The translations under genes and the position numbers were made by a program. DNA of 64,000 nucleotides from Paracoccaceae bacterium (GTDB lineage Bacteria; Pseudomonadota; Alphaproteobacteria; Rhodobacterales; Rhodobacteraceae), in assembly GCA_022843025.1 (NCBI GenBank), contig JALHOL010000002.1, positions 62,001 to 126,000 of the forward strand, given 5' to 3'. The notes below the pieces were generated by a model. That model saw only the letters and a program-made list of their open reading frames with translations. It ran no database searches and was not told the DNA's origin. This document shows positions 1 through 8,707 of this stretch, in pieces. Position 1 is the stretch's first letter. Every line of letters begins with the position of its first letter.

Positions 1-2125
1 AGGTCCCGGTCCCCGAAAGCGCCGATCCCCCGGCCGCAGACGTGATCGGAAACTCGCCCGAAACCGCATTGCCGTTCCGGTCAAAAACCCGAAAATTCAG
101 GCCCGTCGCACTGCCGTTCTGGCCGTTGCCATTGGCATAGACCGCAACGAAATATCCGCTGTCGCCCAGCACCTCGATCAAGGGCGGGCCCGCCAACTGG
201 CTTGACGGCGCAACCGCGATGCTCACATCCGACGCAATCAATTGCCCCGTCGTCGTATCGAGGATCGAGAAGAAGGGCATCGCACTGCCCCCCGTCGCCG
301 ATGTCTCGACATAGCCGATGATCAGACGCCCATCCGGCATGACATCGGTCGTCACGTTCGACAGGTTATACCCATCAGCGCCGTCCACCGCGCTCGTTCC
401 GATGCGGATATCGCCGCTCAGTGCGTTGCCGTTGGGATCGAACAGCCGCGCCTCCAGCGTCATGCTGGTCAAGCCGTTCGAGAACCCGTCATTCACCCAC
501 AGCGCCACGAAGTTGCCATTGGGCAGCGCCTGAATGATCGGCGCGGATTCCCACACCGTGGATTGCGCTTCGTTATCGGTCCCTTCAATCTCCGATGTTG
601 CCATCACGGTCGCGCCGTTCTGGTCCAGAACGGTAAAGACAGGCTCGGCAAAGCCAGTCTCCGCATTGTTGCGCCACCAGCCGACAACGACATTCCCGCC
701 TGTCAGCGTCGTCACGGTCAGCGACGGAACATCGGAATCCGACCCGTCCACCGCCACGTTGCCGACCTGAAACTCCGGCCCGTTCCACGTCCCCGTCGTC
801 GGATTGTAGATCCGCCCCTGCAAGGTCATGGTCGGGGAATCGTCCAGCGTGCCGTTGCGCGACCAGATGAACAGGATATTGCCGTTCGGCAGCACCGTCG
901 TCACCGGCGGCGACTCGATACCTGTCACATCGTTCGACTGCGTCTCGATGGGCGACAGGATGGTCGTGATGCCCGACGGACCCGGCCGGATGATGCCAAA
1001 GATCGGCTCCACCCCCCCCGTCTCAGCCTGGTTGCGCGCATAGCTGATGACGACATCACCCGACGGCAGCCGATCCAGATCCAGGTTGTCCCAGTCAAAC
1101 CCGTCAGCGCCGCTGATCGCGGGCCACGAGCCCAGCGAAATCTGATCCGTCGCCGGTGTGCCATCCGCGTTGAAGATCCGCAGTTGCAGATCCATCGTCG
1201 CAACGTTGTCTGCGGTCGCGTTATCCGCCCAGACATACATCACCCGGCCATCGGCCAGCACGATCATCTTCGGCGGTGACTGGTTGCCCGCCACCCCTGT
1301 ATTCACAACCGACGGCGTGATCGTCCCCGGCGAGTAAGGGGTCGATGTATCCGGGCCTGCATTGTTGTCGATGCCGGAAAAGACAAAGCGGTCATCCCCG
1401 CCCCCGCCCAGCACCGAATCCGATCCCGCACCGCCGAACAGCACGTCGTTGCCATCGTCGCCCGCGATCGTATCCGTCCCGACACCGCCATAGACCGTGT
1501 CATTCCCCACCCCGCCCGACAGGGTGTCGGCAGATTGGTTGGGGGCGATCTCTGCCGCGGTATGAACCAGATTGTCGATGTAACCGTCACTGCTCACCGT
1601 GTTCGAGGTGGCGGTGTTCGTCACCCGGATCGTCATGTTCGAATCCGTGGCGGTGTAGTTCAGAATGATGTTCTGCGTGGAATCGTTCGCAACCGTATCC
1701 GTCCGGGTGGCAATGACATTGCCCTGCGAATCCAGGATATCGACGCGGAAAGTGTGGGTGCCGGCACCTGTCCCTGTCTCGCCGATCGTGTAGCTGAACG
1801 TATAGGCCGCCCCAACTGTTGTCGCCACGGACTGCTGGATCGTGCCGGCCGCCGGCGCGTTAAAGGCGTTGAAGGCAATCGCCGGGTTTGTGGGCGTGAT
1901 CGCCCGCACACCCGGGCTTGGCCCAAACGGCACGGTCCACCCCGCCAAGCCATCCGAAAACGTCCCGTTTGTCAGCGTGCCGGGTGCTGGCGCCTCGGCA
2001 ACGCTGTCACCATGGATAACGTCATTGCCCGCACCGCCGGAAATGGAATCGTTGCCCGCCCCGCCCGTCAGCGTTTCAGAACCGGTAAGCCCGTTAAGGG
2101 TATCATTGCCCGAAGAGCCGATCAT
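1..2125 (-). CDS. RTX-type calcium-binding repeat protein (5' part; gene runs off the left edge)
   Basis: The minus frame stays open from the ATG at 2125 to the window edge, giving at least 708 residues. Nonapeptide-type RTX repeats are visible at about residues 3-38 (GSSGND, GGAGND twice) and 203-246 (GGVGND, GDDGND, GGAGSD, GGGGDD). Such repeats bind Ca2+ and are typical of proteins secreted by type I systems. Residues about 51-190 look like a beta-sandwich (begins NGTFSDGLAGW, ends YIDNLVHT). From about residue 270 a degenerate repeat recurs roughly every 50-60 residues (LADGRVMYVW, LPSGDVVISY, LPNGNILFIW, LTGGNVVVGWW, LPNGNFVALW, MPDGRLIIGY), which suggests a beta-propeller-like array. 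No signal peptide is present, as expected for type I secretion. The first ATG directly begins the first RTX repeat and overlaps the stop of a 43-codon ORF as ATGA. Substrate or partner is unknown. Confidence 0.85.
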   Translation of the reverse strand, partial: MIGSSGNDTLNGLTGSETLTGGAGNDSISGGAGNDVIHGDSVAEAPAPGTLTNGTFSDGLAGWTVPFGPSPGVRAITPTNPAIAFNAFNAPAAGTIQQSVATTVGAAYTFSYTIGETGTGAGTHTFRVDILDSQGNVIATRTDTVANDSTQNIILNYTATDSNMTIRVTNTATSNTVSSDGYIDNLVHTAAEIAPNQSADTLSGGVGNDTVYGGVGTDTIAGDDGNDVLFGGAGSDSVLGGGGDDRFVFSGIDNNAGPDTSTPYSPGTITPSVVNTGVAGNQSPPKMIVLADGRVMYVWADNATADNVATMDLQLRIFNADGTPATDQISLGSWPAISGADGFDWDNLDLDRLPSGDVVISYARNQAETGGVEPIFGIIRPGPSGITTILSPIETQSNDVTGIESPPVTTVLPNGNILFIWSRNGTLDDSPTMTLQGRIYNPTTGTWNGPEFQVGNVAVDGSDSDVPSLTVTTLTGGNVVVGWWRNNAETGFAEPVFTVLDQNGATVMATSEIEGTDNEAQSTVWESAPIIQALPNGNFVALWVNDGFSNGLTSMTLEARLFDPNGNALSGDIRIGTSAVDGADGYNLSNVTTDVMPDGRLIIGYVETSATGGSAMPFFSILDTTTGQLIASDVSIAVAPSSQLAGPPLIEVLGDSGYFVAVYANGNGQNGSATGLNFRVFDRNGNAVSGEFPITSAAGGSALSGTGT

Positions 2126-2253
2126 TTCGACACCCCGCCGCAGGCAGAGGGCCAACGCGGCTCAGGCGTAATTCCAACCCGCCCCACGGCGCGAAGGACC
2201 TGCGCGACGGAACCCATGGCCCGTGTCGCGCCCGAAAGAGCGTAAAGTTGCAT
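2122..2253 (-). CDS. candidate 43-aa small ORF coupled to the RTX gene, or its frameshifted N-terminus
   Basis: An ATG at 2253 opens a 43-codon frame that starts MQLYALSGATRA and ends with TGA overlapping the ATG of the RTX gene (ATGA). This 4-nt overlap is a usual sign of translational coupling. No convincing ribosome binding site precedes it. The RTX frame itself is open for only a few codons upstream of its ATG, so the small ORF could alternatively be an N-terminus displaced by a frameshift. I do not recognise the peptide. Confidence 0.3.
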   Translation of the reverse strand: MQLYALSGATRAMGSVAQVLRAVGRVGITPEPRWPSACGGVSK

Positions 2254-2534
2254 ACTCGTTACCACACTGACTGCTCACAGACTTATTGGGCAGCCACTCC
2301 TCCACAACACGCAGTCATGGCCGCCTTTGTCCCGTTATCCGAAACATTTTGTCCAAATTATGATCCCACTATGTGCAGGCGTGGCACGGCCCGACCTTCC
2401 CCGCCCTGTTGCCCGCGCAACACATGGCCACCCCGGTCGCGCCGAAACCGCAACGCAAGTCCCCGCACTCTTGCGGTTCTTTCCTGCCCGCGCATCTGTA
2501 TACTCGCCCCCAAAATAGCGGCTACAGGCAGGTC

Positions 2535-3524
2535 ATGGCGGTTACACTCAAGGATGTGGCAGAACGCGCAGGCGTATCCCGCTCGGCCGTGTCGCGCACC
2601 TTCACCGACGGGGCCTCTGTCTCGGCCCGCACGCGGGCCAAGGTGGAACAGGCCGCCGATGAACTGGGCTACGCCCCCAACGCGCTGGCCTCCAGCCTGA
2701 CCACAGGCCGGACCAAACTCATCGGGTTGATCGCCAACAACTTCCACAACCCCCTGATCCTAGAGGTGTTCGATCTCTTCACCCGCGGCCTGCAAGATCG
2801 CGGCCTGCGCCCCTTGCTCGTCAATCTCAGCGGGGCCACCGATCCGGCGGCCTCGGTCCGGATGCTGCGGCAATACTCGGTCGATGGGGTGATCGTGGCC
2901 TCCTCCACCCTGCCCCCCAGCTTTGCCGCCGCCTTCCGTCAGGCAGGCCTGCCCGTCGTGCATGCCTTTGGCCGCCCGTCGCCCGCGCCCGATGTGCCTG
3001 TCGTTGGGATCGACAATATTGCCTGTGGCCGCATGGCCGCCGAGGCGCTCATCGTCCGCGGCTACACAAGCGTCGCCTTCCTCGGTGGGCCGCAGGCCGC
3101 CACCTCTACCCAGGACCGCGCCGCAGGCTTTCTCAAAGCCCTCGCCGCGCACCCGCAGATCACCACCAGCACCAGCTTTGCCACCGATTACAGCTTCGAT
3201 GCCGGCCGGGCCGAGATGCAGCGCCTGCTCACCCAGTCCCCCGCACAGGCCTATTTCTGCGGCGATGATCTCCTCGCCGTCGGCGCCATGAGCGCGATCG
3301 AAGAGGCGGGGCTCCAAGTCCCCCATGACATCGGCCTGATCGGCCTGAACGATATGGAAATGTCGCGCTGGCAAAACATCGGGCTGACCACCATCCGTCA
3401 GCCCGTGTCCGATATCATCGACGCCGCCATCGAACTGGTGGTTGCCACCATCGAACACCCAGAACGCCCGCCCGAGGTGCGCCTGTTTCCCTGCGCGGTG
3501 ATCGACCGCCGCTCGTTGCGCTAG
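2535..3524 (+). CDS. LacI-family transcriptional regulator, probably of the inositol genes
   Basis: 329 aa with an N-terminal LacI-type helix-turn-helix (TLKDVAERAGVSRSAVSRT, residues about 4-22, then hinge helix LGYAPNALASSL) and a periplasmic-binding-protein-like effector domain (IGLIANNFHNP onward). An in-frame extension to 2373 exists, but the canonical LacI start is MAVTLKDV at 2535. The gene faces the myo-inositol genes; the two transcription units flanking 6737-6752 share a palindrome of LacI-operator type there. By inference this protein binds it and responds to inositol or a catabolite. Its stop lies 12 bp from the convergent end of the next gene. Confidence 0.9.
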   Translation: MAVTLKDVAERAGVSRSAVSRTFTDGASVSARTRAKVEQAADELGYAPNALASSLTTGRTKLIGLIANNFHNPLILEVFDLFTRGLQDRGLRPLLVNLSGATDPAASVRMLRQYSVDGVIVASSTLPPSFAAAFRQAGLPVVHAFGRPSPAPDVPVVGIDNIACGRMAAEALIVRGYTSVAFLGGPQAATSTQDRAAGFLKALAAHPQITTSTSFATDYSFDAGRAEMQRLLTQSPAQAYFCGDDLLAVGAMSAIEEAGLQVPHDIGLIGLNDMEMSRWQNIGLTTIRQPVSDIIDAAIELVVATIEHPERPPEVRLFPCAVIDRRSLR

Positions 3525-3536
3525 CGCGACCGCGCC

Positions 3537-4670
3537 TTACCGAAACATCGGCGGGCGCGCATCCATCCATTGCCCCCCCGCCTGGGCCGAGGCCACAGCG
3601 GTATGCACTGCCGCCATCGACCGCACGCCACTGGCCGCCAGCGGCAACCCGTCACGCACCTGCCCCCGGATCGCATCCGCCAGATCGCAATAGATATTGG
3701 CCACCGCCAGCGGGAAGCCTTCGGGATGGGCAATCGCCACCCGGCTCAGGCGTTTTGCATCCTCATAAAGCCCGCCCTCGCCCTTCTCCATGATCTGTGT
3801 CCGCCCACCCACGGGGGTATAGATCAACTGGTTGGGCTGCTCTGACGCCCAGCGGAACCCGCCGGTTTCACCGAACACCTGAATGTCAAACCCATGCTGC
3901 CGCCCGATGGCGACCGAGGATGTCCACAACCGCCCGACCGTCCCCTTGGTCATGCGGAAATTGACCATCGCATCATCCTCCAGCACGCGGCTGGAAATGG
4001 TGGATGCGAAATCCGCCGACAGCTTTTCCACTTCGTCATCACAGATGAAACTCGCCATGTGCAGCGCATGGATGCCGCAATCGGCAAACTGCCCCGACAC
4101 CCCGGCCATCGCAGGATCATAGCGCCAGCGCACGCGCGGATTGTCCGCATCCGTCGCATCGCCATGATGGCCGTGGCTGAAATTCGTCACCACCAGCCGC
4201 ACCTTGCCAATATCGCCCGCCCGCACCATCGCACGCGCCTGCCGCACCATCGGGTAGGCGGAATAGCAGTAATTCACCGCGCAGATTTTCCCGGCTTTCG
4301 CCGCCACCCGGACAATCTCTTCGCCCTCTTCCACCGTCATCGTCATCGGCTTTTCACACAGCACGTTGAACCCGGCTTCAAGGAACGCCTTGGTGATCTC
4401 GAAATGCGTGGAGTTGGGCGTCGCCACGGTGACCAGATCCACCCGGTCCGCCCGTCCCCGCTCTCCCGCCAGCATCTCCTGCCAGTCGCCATAGGCGCGG
4501 TCTGCGGCAATGCCCAGCCGCCGCGCATAGTCCCGCCCCGCATCCGCCCGGTGATCCAGCGCCCCGGCGGCAAAGGTGAAATGCCCGTCCGCCAGTGCGC
4601 CCAACCGATGCGCCGGGCCGATCTGGCTGCCCTCACCGCCGCCGATCATGCCCCAATTCAGTTTCGCCAT
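3537..4670 (-). CDS. Gfo/Idh/MocA-family NAD(P)-dependent oxidoreductase
   Basis: 377 aa. The N-terminal Rossmann fold starts LNWGMIGGGEGSQIGPAHR and the family EKP motif appears as CEKPMTMT near residue 108, followed by the C-terminal alpha/beta domain. Members oxidise hydroxyls of sugars and cyclitols. Within the inositol cluster it could act on an inositol isomer or a derivative, but the exact substrate cannot be read from sequence. It is the last of three co-directional minus-strand genes and lies 12 nt after the TIM-barrel gene. GAGGGGCGG precedes the ATG. Confidence 0.85.
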   Translation of the reverse strand: MAKLNWGMIGGGEGSQIGPAHRLGALADGHFTFAAGALDHRADAGRDYARRLGIAADRAYGDWQEMLAGERGRADRVDLVTVATPNSTHFEITKAFLEAGFNVLCEKPMTMTVEEGEEIVRVAAKAGKICAVNYCYSAYPMVRQARAMVRAGDIGKVRLVVTNFSHGHHGDATDADNPRVRWRYDPAMAGVSGQFADCGIHALHMASFICDDEVEKLSADFASTISSRVLEDDAMVNFRMTKGTVGRLWTSSVAIGRQHGFDIQVFGETGGFRWASEQPNQLIYTPVGGRTQIMEKGEGGLYEDAKRLSRVAIAHPEGFPLAVANIYCDLADAIRGQVRDGLPLAASGVRSMAAVHTAVASAQAGGQWMDARPPMFR

Positions 4671-4682
4671 GATATCCGCCCC

Positions 4683-5573
4683 TCAAAACCCGATGGAAGA
4701 AAGATACGCCCGGTTCAACCGCGCGTCATCTACGGGGCTCACGTCCAGCGTCGGATCGCAATCCTGCTCCACCGTGCACCACCCCTCGAACCCGGCATCC
4801 AGCAGGATCTGCCGCACCGCCGGGAAATCCACATCGCCCTTGCCCAGATTGCAGAAAATCCCCTGCCCGCAGGCGTCATAGAACCCCGTGCTGTTGGCAA
4901 TCGCGGTCGCTTTCACAACCGGGTCTATATCCTTGAAATGCATATAGGAAATCCGTCCGATATGCCGCCGCATGAACGCCACCGGATCAAACCCCGCATA
5001 GGAATGATGGCCAGTGTCGAAACAGATCTTCAGGATGCTCTCATCCACCTCATCCAGCAGCCGCTCCAACTCTGGCTCAAAATCGATGAACCCCGCCGCA
5101 TGGGCGTGAATGCCCACGGTCAGGCCGTAATCCTCGGCCCCCATCCGCGCCACCGTGGCGATCCGGTCGCGGAACGCGGCCCATTCGGCCCCGTCCATCT
5201 GCTCGGCCGCATCCGCCCGCCCCGCCGTCGGCGCGCGCCGCGGCGAGATGGAATCGATCAGCACCAGATGCCGCGCCCCATGCGCCACCAGCGCCTTGCA
5301 GGTGCGCTGCGCCGCATCCAGAACTTCATCCCATTTGGCCGGGTCATGGAACGGGCGGAACACCACCCCCCCGATCAGTTCCAGCTCATTCTCCTCCAAC
5401 GCCGCACCCAGCACATCCGGGTCCTCGGGCATGAACCCGATGGGGCCAAGCTCGATGCCGCGATACCCAGCCTCGGCGCATTCCCGCAGAACCTGCCGCC
5501 AGTCCGGATTGCGCGGGTCGCCCGCAAACTCCACACCCCAGGAACAGGGCGCATTGCCGATACGAATGGTCAT
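4683..5573 (-). CDS. sugar phosphate isomerase/epimerase-like TIM barrel (IolE/MocC-like)
   Basis: 296 aa, starting MTIRIGNAPCSWGVEF at 5573 behind GAGGAC; the longer open frame to 5783 is inside the upstream gene. It has AP-endonuclease-2-type TIM-barrel features: EAGYRGIELG near residue 35, GIHAHAAGF, CFDTGHHSYAG, MHFKDIDP and the closing VEQDCDP. The stretch GIFCNLGKGDVDFPAV resembles IolE/MocC proteins of inositol and rhizopine catabolism. IolE dehydrates 2-keto-myo-inositol to the substrate of IolD, a step otherwise missing from this cluster, so it is the best candidate. The assignment is family-level; other isomerases share the fold. Confidence 0.75.
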   Translation of the reverse strand: MTIRIGNAPCSWGVEFAGDPRNPDWRQVLRECAEAGYRGIELGPIGFMPEDPDVLGAALEENELELIGGVVFRPFHDPAKWDEVLDAAQRTCKALVAHGARHLVLIDSISPRRAPTAGRADAAEQMDGAEWAAFRDRIATVARMGAEDYGLTVGIHAHAAGFIDFEPELERLLDEVDESILKICFDTGHHSYAGFDPVAFMRRHIGRISYMHFKDIDPVVKATAIANSTGFYDACGQGIFCNLGKGDVDFPAVRQILLDAGFEGWCTVEQDCDPTLDVSPVDDARLNRAYLSSIGF

Positions 5574-5580
5574 ATTGTCC

Positions 5581-6696
5581 TCATGCCTGCGGAACGGCGT
5601 GGCATTGGCCGTCCTGTGATGCCTTGAAAGCCGTGTCGATGATCGTGGATACCGCCAACCCATCGCGGAAGGTGGGCCAGACCGGGCGGCCCGTCGCCAC
5701 CGCCTCCAGAAAATCCCGCGCCTCGATGATGATCTGGTCCTGATAGCCGGTGCCATGCCCCGGCCCCTGGCAAAAGGCGGCATAATTTGGATGCGCAGGC
5801 CCCGTCAGGATGCGCGTAAAGCCCCGCGTCGCCTCCGGCCCCTCGGCCCGGTACAGCCAGACCGCGTTCTGATCTTCCTGATCAAAGCGGATCGCGCCCT
5901 TTGTGCCATGGATTTCATAGGCATAGCCCATCTTCCGCCCCGTCGCCACGCGGCTGACAAACAGATGCCCCATCACACCAGACGCAAAGCGCAGCATCAA
6001 CTGCGCCTGATCGTCATTGTCCACCACCACAGGCCCACGCGGCCCCGGACGGCTCGCATGCACCGTCTCGATCCGCGCCGACAGCGCCTCCACCGGCCCC
6101 ATCAGCGCCAAAAGGCAGTTGATCGGATGCGGTGCCAGATCGCCCATCGTGCCATTGGCCCGCCCCGTTGTCCGCCAAGTCGCAGGCAGCGCCGGGTCGG
6201 CCAGAAAATCCTCGGTATGCTCGCCGCGAAACCACGTCACCCGGCCAATCGCGCCCTCGTCCAGCAACTGCTTCACAAACTGCGTCGCAGGCGTGCGCAC
6301 ATAGTTGAACCCGATCATGTTGGGCAGGCCCGACGCTTCCGCCGCCGCCACCATCGCCTGCGCATCCTCCAGCGATGCCCCCAACGGCTTTTCGCAGAAC
6401 ACTGGCTTTCCCGCCGCAAAGGCCGCTTCCGCAATCGCCCGATGCGTGGATTGCGGCGAGGCGATCACCACCGCCCCCACCTTCGGGTCGGCCACCACCT
6501 CGCGCCAATGGCCCGCCGCGCGCGCAAACCCATAGGCCAGCGCATAACGCGCCGCCGAATCCGCGCTGGACGCTGCGATCACCTCCAACCGTGGGCGCAA
6601 TTCCGTGCCAAAGACCGCCCCCACCGCCGCATAGGCAACCGCATGGGCCTTGCCCATATAGCCGCCGCCAATCAGCCCGATCCCGATCTCTTTCAC
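5581..6696 (-). CDS. Gfo/Idh/MocA-family oxidoreductase (inositol dehydrogenase-like)
   Basis: 371 aa. Rossmann motif IGIGLIGGGYMGKAHA at the N-terminus, VFCEKPLGAS near residue 96, and the C-terminal domain with NGTMGDLAPHPINC. The family includes myo- and scyllo-inositol dehydrogenases. As first gene of the minus-strand trio and divergent from iolD across a 139-bp gap with a palindromic operator, it is the likeliest inositol dehydrogenase here, though this is inferred from context. Seven nt separate its stop from the start of the TIM-barrel gene behind it. Confidence 0.85.
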   Translation of the reverse strand: MKEIGIGLIGGGYMGKAHAVAYAAVGAVFGTELRPRLEVIAASSADSAARYALAYGFARAAGHWREVVADPKVGAVVIASPQSTHRAIAEAAFAAGKPVFCEKPLGASLEDAQAMVAAAEASGLPNMIGFNYVRTPATQFVKQLLDEGAIGRVTWFRGEHTEDFLADPALPATWRTTGRANGTMGDLAPHPINCLLALMGPVEALSARIETVHASRPGPRGPVVVDNDDQAQLMLRFASGVMGHLFVSRVATGRKMGYAYEIHGTKGAIRFDQEDQNAVWLYRAEGPEATRGFTRILTGPAHPNYAAFCQGPGHGTGYQDQIIIEARDFLEAVATGRPVWPTFRDGLAVSTIIDTAFKASQDGQCHAVPQA

Positions 6697-6736
6697 AGCA
6701 AGCCTCCCCGCTCACAGCCCCGACATGCAACGCATA

Positions 6737-6752
6737 TTGCAACCGGTTGCAA
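6737..6752. promoter_or_regulatory. perfect 16-bp palindrome, probable LacI-family operator
   Basis: TTGCAACCGGTTGCAA is a perfect inverted repeat with the central CG typical of LacI-family operators. An extra TGCAAC half-site lies at 6726-6731. It sits between the divergent starts at 6696 (minus) and 6836 (plus), so one dimer could control both units. No second copy was found in front of the regulator gene. Confidence 0.75.
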
Positions 6753-6835
6753 AAGATGTATCCTCCCCCTCAAGAACGCGCAAGCCCCGTTTCGCGGCCC
6801 GCGCGTCAGACAGGCATCGCCGGAGGAGGGTTACC

Positions 6836-8707
6836 ATGACCACATCACAGGGCAGCATCCGGCTGACCGTCGCACAGGCCATCGTCCGCTTTCTGATGAA
6901 CCAGTTCATCGAAATCGACGGGGTGGAAACCCGCATCTGCGGCGGCGGCTTCGGCATCTTCGGCCATGGCAACGTGCCCTGTCTGGGCGAGGCGCTCTAT
7001 CCCGTCCGCGACGACCTTCCCCTCTATCGCGGCCAGAACGAACAAAGCATGGGCTTCGCCGCTGCGGCCTATGCCAAATACCACCTGCGTCGCCGCTTCA
7101 TGTTCTGCACCGCCAGCGCAGGCCCCGGCACCGCCAACCTGCTCACCGCCGCCGCCTTGGCTCATGCCAACCGCCTGCCGATGCTGCTTTTGTGTGGTGA
7201 CACCTTCCTCACCCGCCTGCCCGATCCGGTGCTGCAACAGCTGGAGCATTTCAACAACCCCGCCCTCGGCCTGAACGACGCGTTCAAATCGGTCTCCCGC
7301 TACTGGGACCGCATCACTCACCCCGCGCAGATCCTGCAATCCCTGCCCGCCGCCCTCGCCACTCTGCTCGACCCCGCCGATTGCGGCCCCGCCTTCCTTG
7401 GCCTGCCGCAGGATGTGCAGGGCTGGGCCTATGAATACCCCGCCGCCTTCTTCGCGCGCCGCGTTCACCGCATCCGCCGCCAATCCCCCGACATGGCCGA
7501 AATCCATGATGCGGCCGACCTCCTCCGCGCCGCCAAACGCCCCGTCATCGTGGCAGGCGGCGGCGTGCAGTATTCCGGCGCGGTCGCCGAACTGACGGCC
7601 TTCGCCGAGGCGCACAATATCCCCGTGGTGGAAACCATCGCAGGCCGCGCCAATCTGCTCGCCACCCACCCGCTCAACATCGGCCCCCTCGGCGTCACCG
7701 GGTCCGACAGCGCCAACACCATCGCAGGCGCCGCCGATGTGGTGCTGGCCGTCGGCACCCGGCTTCAGGATTTCACCACTGGCTCTTGGACGGTCTTCGC
7801 ACCCGATGCGCGCCTCATCGGCCTGAATGCAGGCCGTCACGATGCCGCCAAACACCTCTCGCTCCCCGTCGTGGGCGACGCGAAGCTGGGGTTGGAAGCC
7901 CTGACAAAAGCTCTCTCCACCCACCGTGCCCCAGCCGACTGGGCCACCCGTGCCCAAACCGAACGCCGCGGCTGGGATGCCTACGTCGCCGCCAACGTGG
8001 CCCCCGGCAACCGCCCCAATTCCTATGCCCAAGCCATCGGCGTGGTGAACGCCCACTGCCACCCGCAAGACCGGATTGTCACCGCCGCAGGCGGCCTGCC
8101 GGCCGAGGTCACCGCCAACTGGCGCACCCTTGGCATCGGTACCGTCGATGTAGAGTTTGGCTTCTCCTGCATGGGATATGAAATCGCCGGCGGCTGGGGC
8201 GCCCGCATCGCGCAGGCTGAGGCAGAGGCCGATCGTGATACCATCGTCTTCGTGGGCGACGGCAGCTATTTGTTGATGAACTCTGACATCTATTCCTCTG
8301 TTCTCACACAGAAAAAGCTCATCATCCTTCTGTTGGACAACGGCGGCTTTGCCGTCATTAACAAGCTGCAAAACAACACCGGGCAAGACAGCTTCAACAA
8401 CCTCATCGCCGATTGCCCCACTGTCCCCGATCCCTTCCTCGTCGATTTCGCCGCCCATGCCCGCGCCATGGGCGCGCTGACGGAAACCGCCGCCAACCCG
8501 GCGGAACTGGCCGAAGCCTTCCTCCGCGCCAAGGCCGCCACAAAGACCACCGTCATCGTCATGCAGGTCGATCCCTATGAGGGTTGGACAACCCAAGGCC
8601 ACGCCTGGTGGGAAATCGGCACAGCAGAGGTTTCCCCCACCGCCTCCGTCCTCGACAAACACAACGAGGTCGAAACAGGCCGCGCCGCCCAAAGGCCGGG
8701 CATCTGA
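6836..8707 (+). CDS. iolD: 3D-(3,5/4)-trihydroxycyclohexane-1,2-dione hydrolase IolD
   Basis: 623 aa ThDP-dependent enzyme. The start at 6836 follows a strong GGAGGAGGG and begins MTTSQGSIRLTVAQAIVRFL as IolD does. The N-terminal Pyr domain carries the YRGQNEQSMGFAAAAYAK stretch, the central domain VIVAGGGVQYSGAV, and the C-terminal ThDP motif VGDGSYLLMNSDIYS runs to LLLDN. IolD opens the cyclohexane-dione ring in myo-inositol catabolism, giving 5-deoxy-glucuronate. It is the first gene of iolD-iolC-iolB-aldolase and its stop overlaps the iolC start by one base (TGATG). Confidence 0.95.
   Translation: MTTSQGSIRLTVAQAIVRFLMNQFIEIDGVETRICGGGFGIFGHGNVPCLGEALYPVRDDLPLYRGQNEQSMGFAAAAYAKYHLRRRFMFCTASAGPGTANLLTAAALAHANRLPMLLLCGDTFLTRLPDPVLQQLEHFNNPALGLNDAFKSVSRYWDRITHPAQILQSLPAALATLLDPADCGPAFLGLPQDVQGWAYEYPAAFFARRVHRIRRQSPDMAEIHDAADLLRAAKRPVIVAGGGVQYSGAVAELTAFAEAHNIPVVETIAGRANLLATHPLNIGPLGVTGSDSANTIAGAADVVLAVGTRLQDFTTGSWTVFAPDARLIGLNAGRHDAAKHLSLPVVGDAKLGLEALTKALSTHRAPADWATRAQTERRGWDAYVAANVAPGNRPNSYAQAIGVVNAHCHPQDRIVTAAGGLPAEVTANWRTLGIGTVDVEFGFSCMGYEIAGGWGARIAQAEAEADRDTIVFVGDGSYLLMNSDIYSSVLTQKKLIILLLDNGGFAVINKLQNNTGQDSFNNLIADCPTVPDPFLVDFAAHARAMGALTETAANPAELAEAFLRAKAATKTTVIVMQVDPYEGWTTQGHAWWEIGTAEVSPTASVLDKHNEVETGRAAQRPGI

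Noticed and set aside
242-1279. 345-aa plus-strand ORF
   Set aside because: Arg/His/Pro-rich shadow opposite the RTX gene, whose repeats are readable in the minus frame.
3894-5627. 577-aa plus-strand ORF
   Set aside because: Spans three well-supported minus-strand inositol genes; composition is antisense-like (Arg, Pro, His).
6845-8692. 615-aa minus-strand ORF
   Set aside because: Gly/Ala/Asp-rich shadow of iolD; no domain recognisable.
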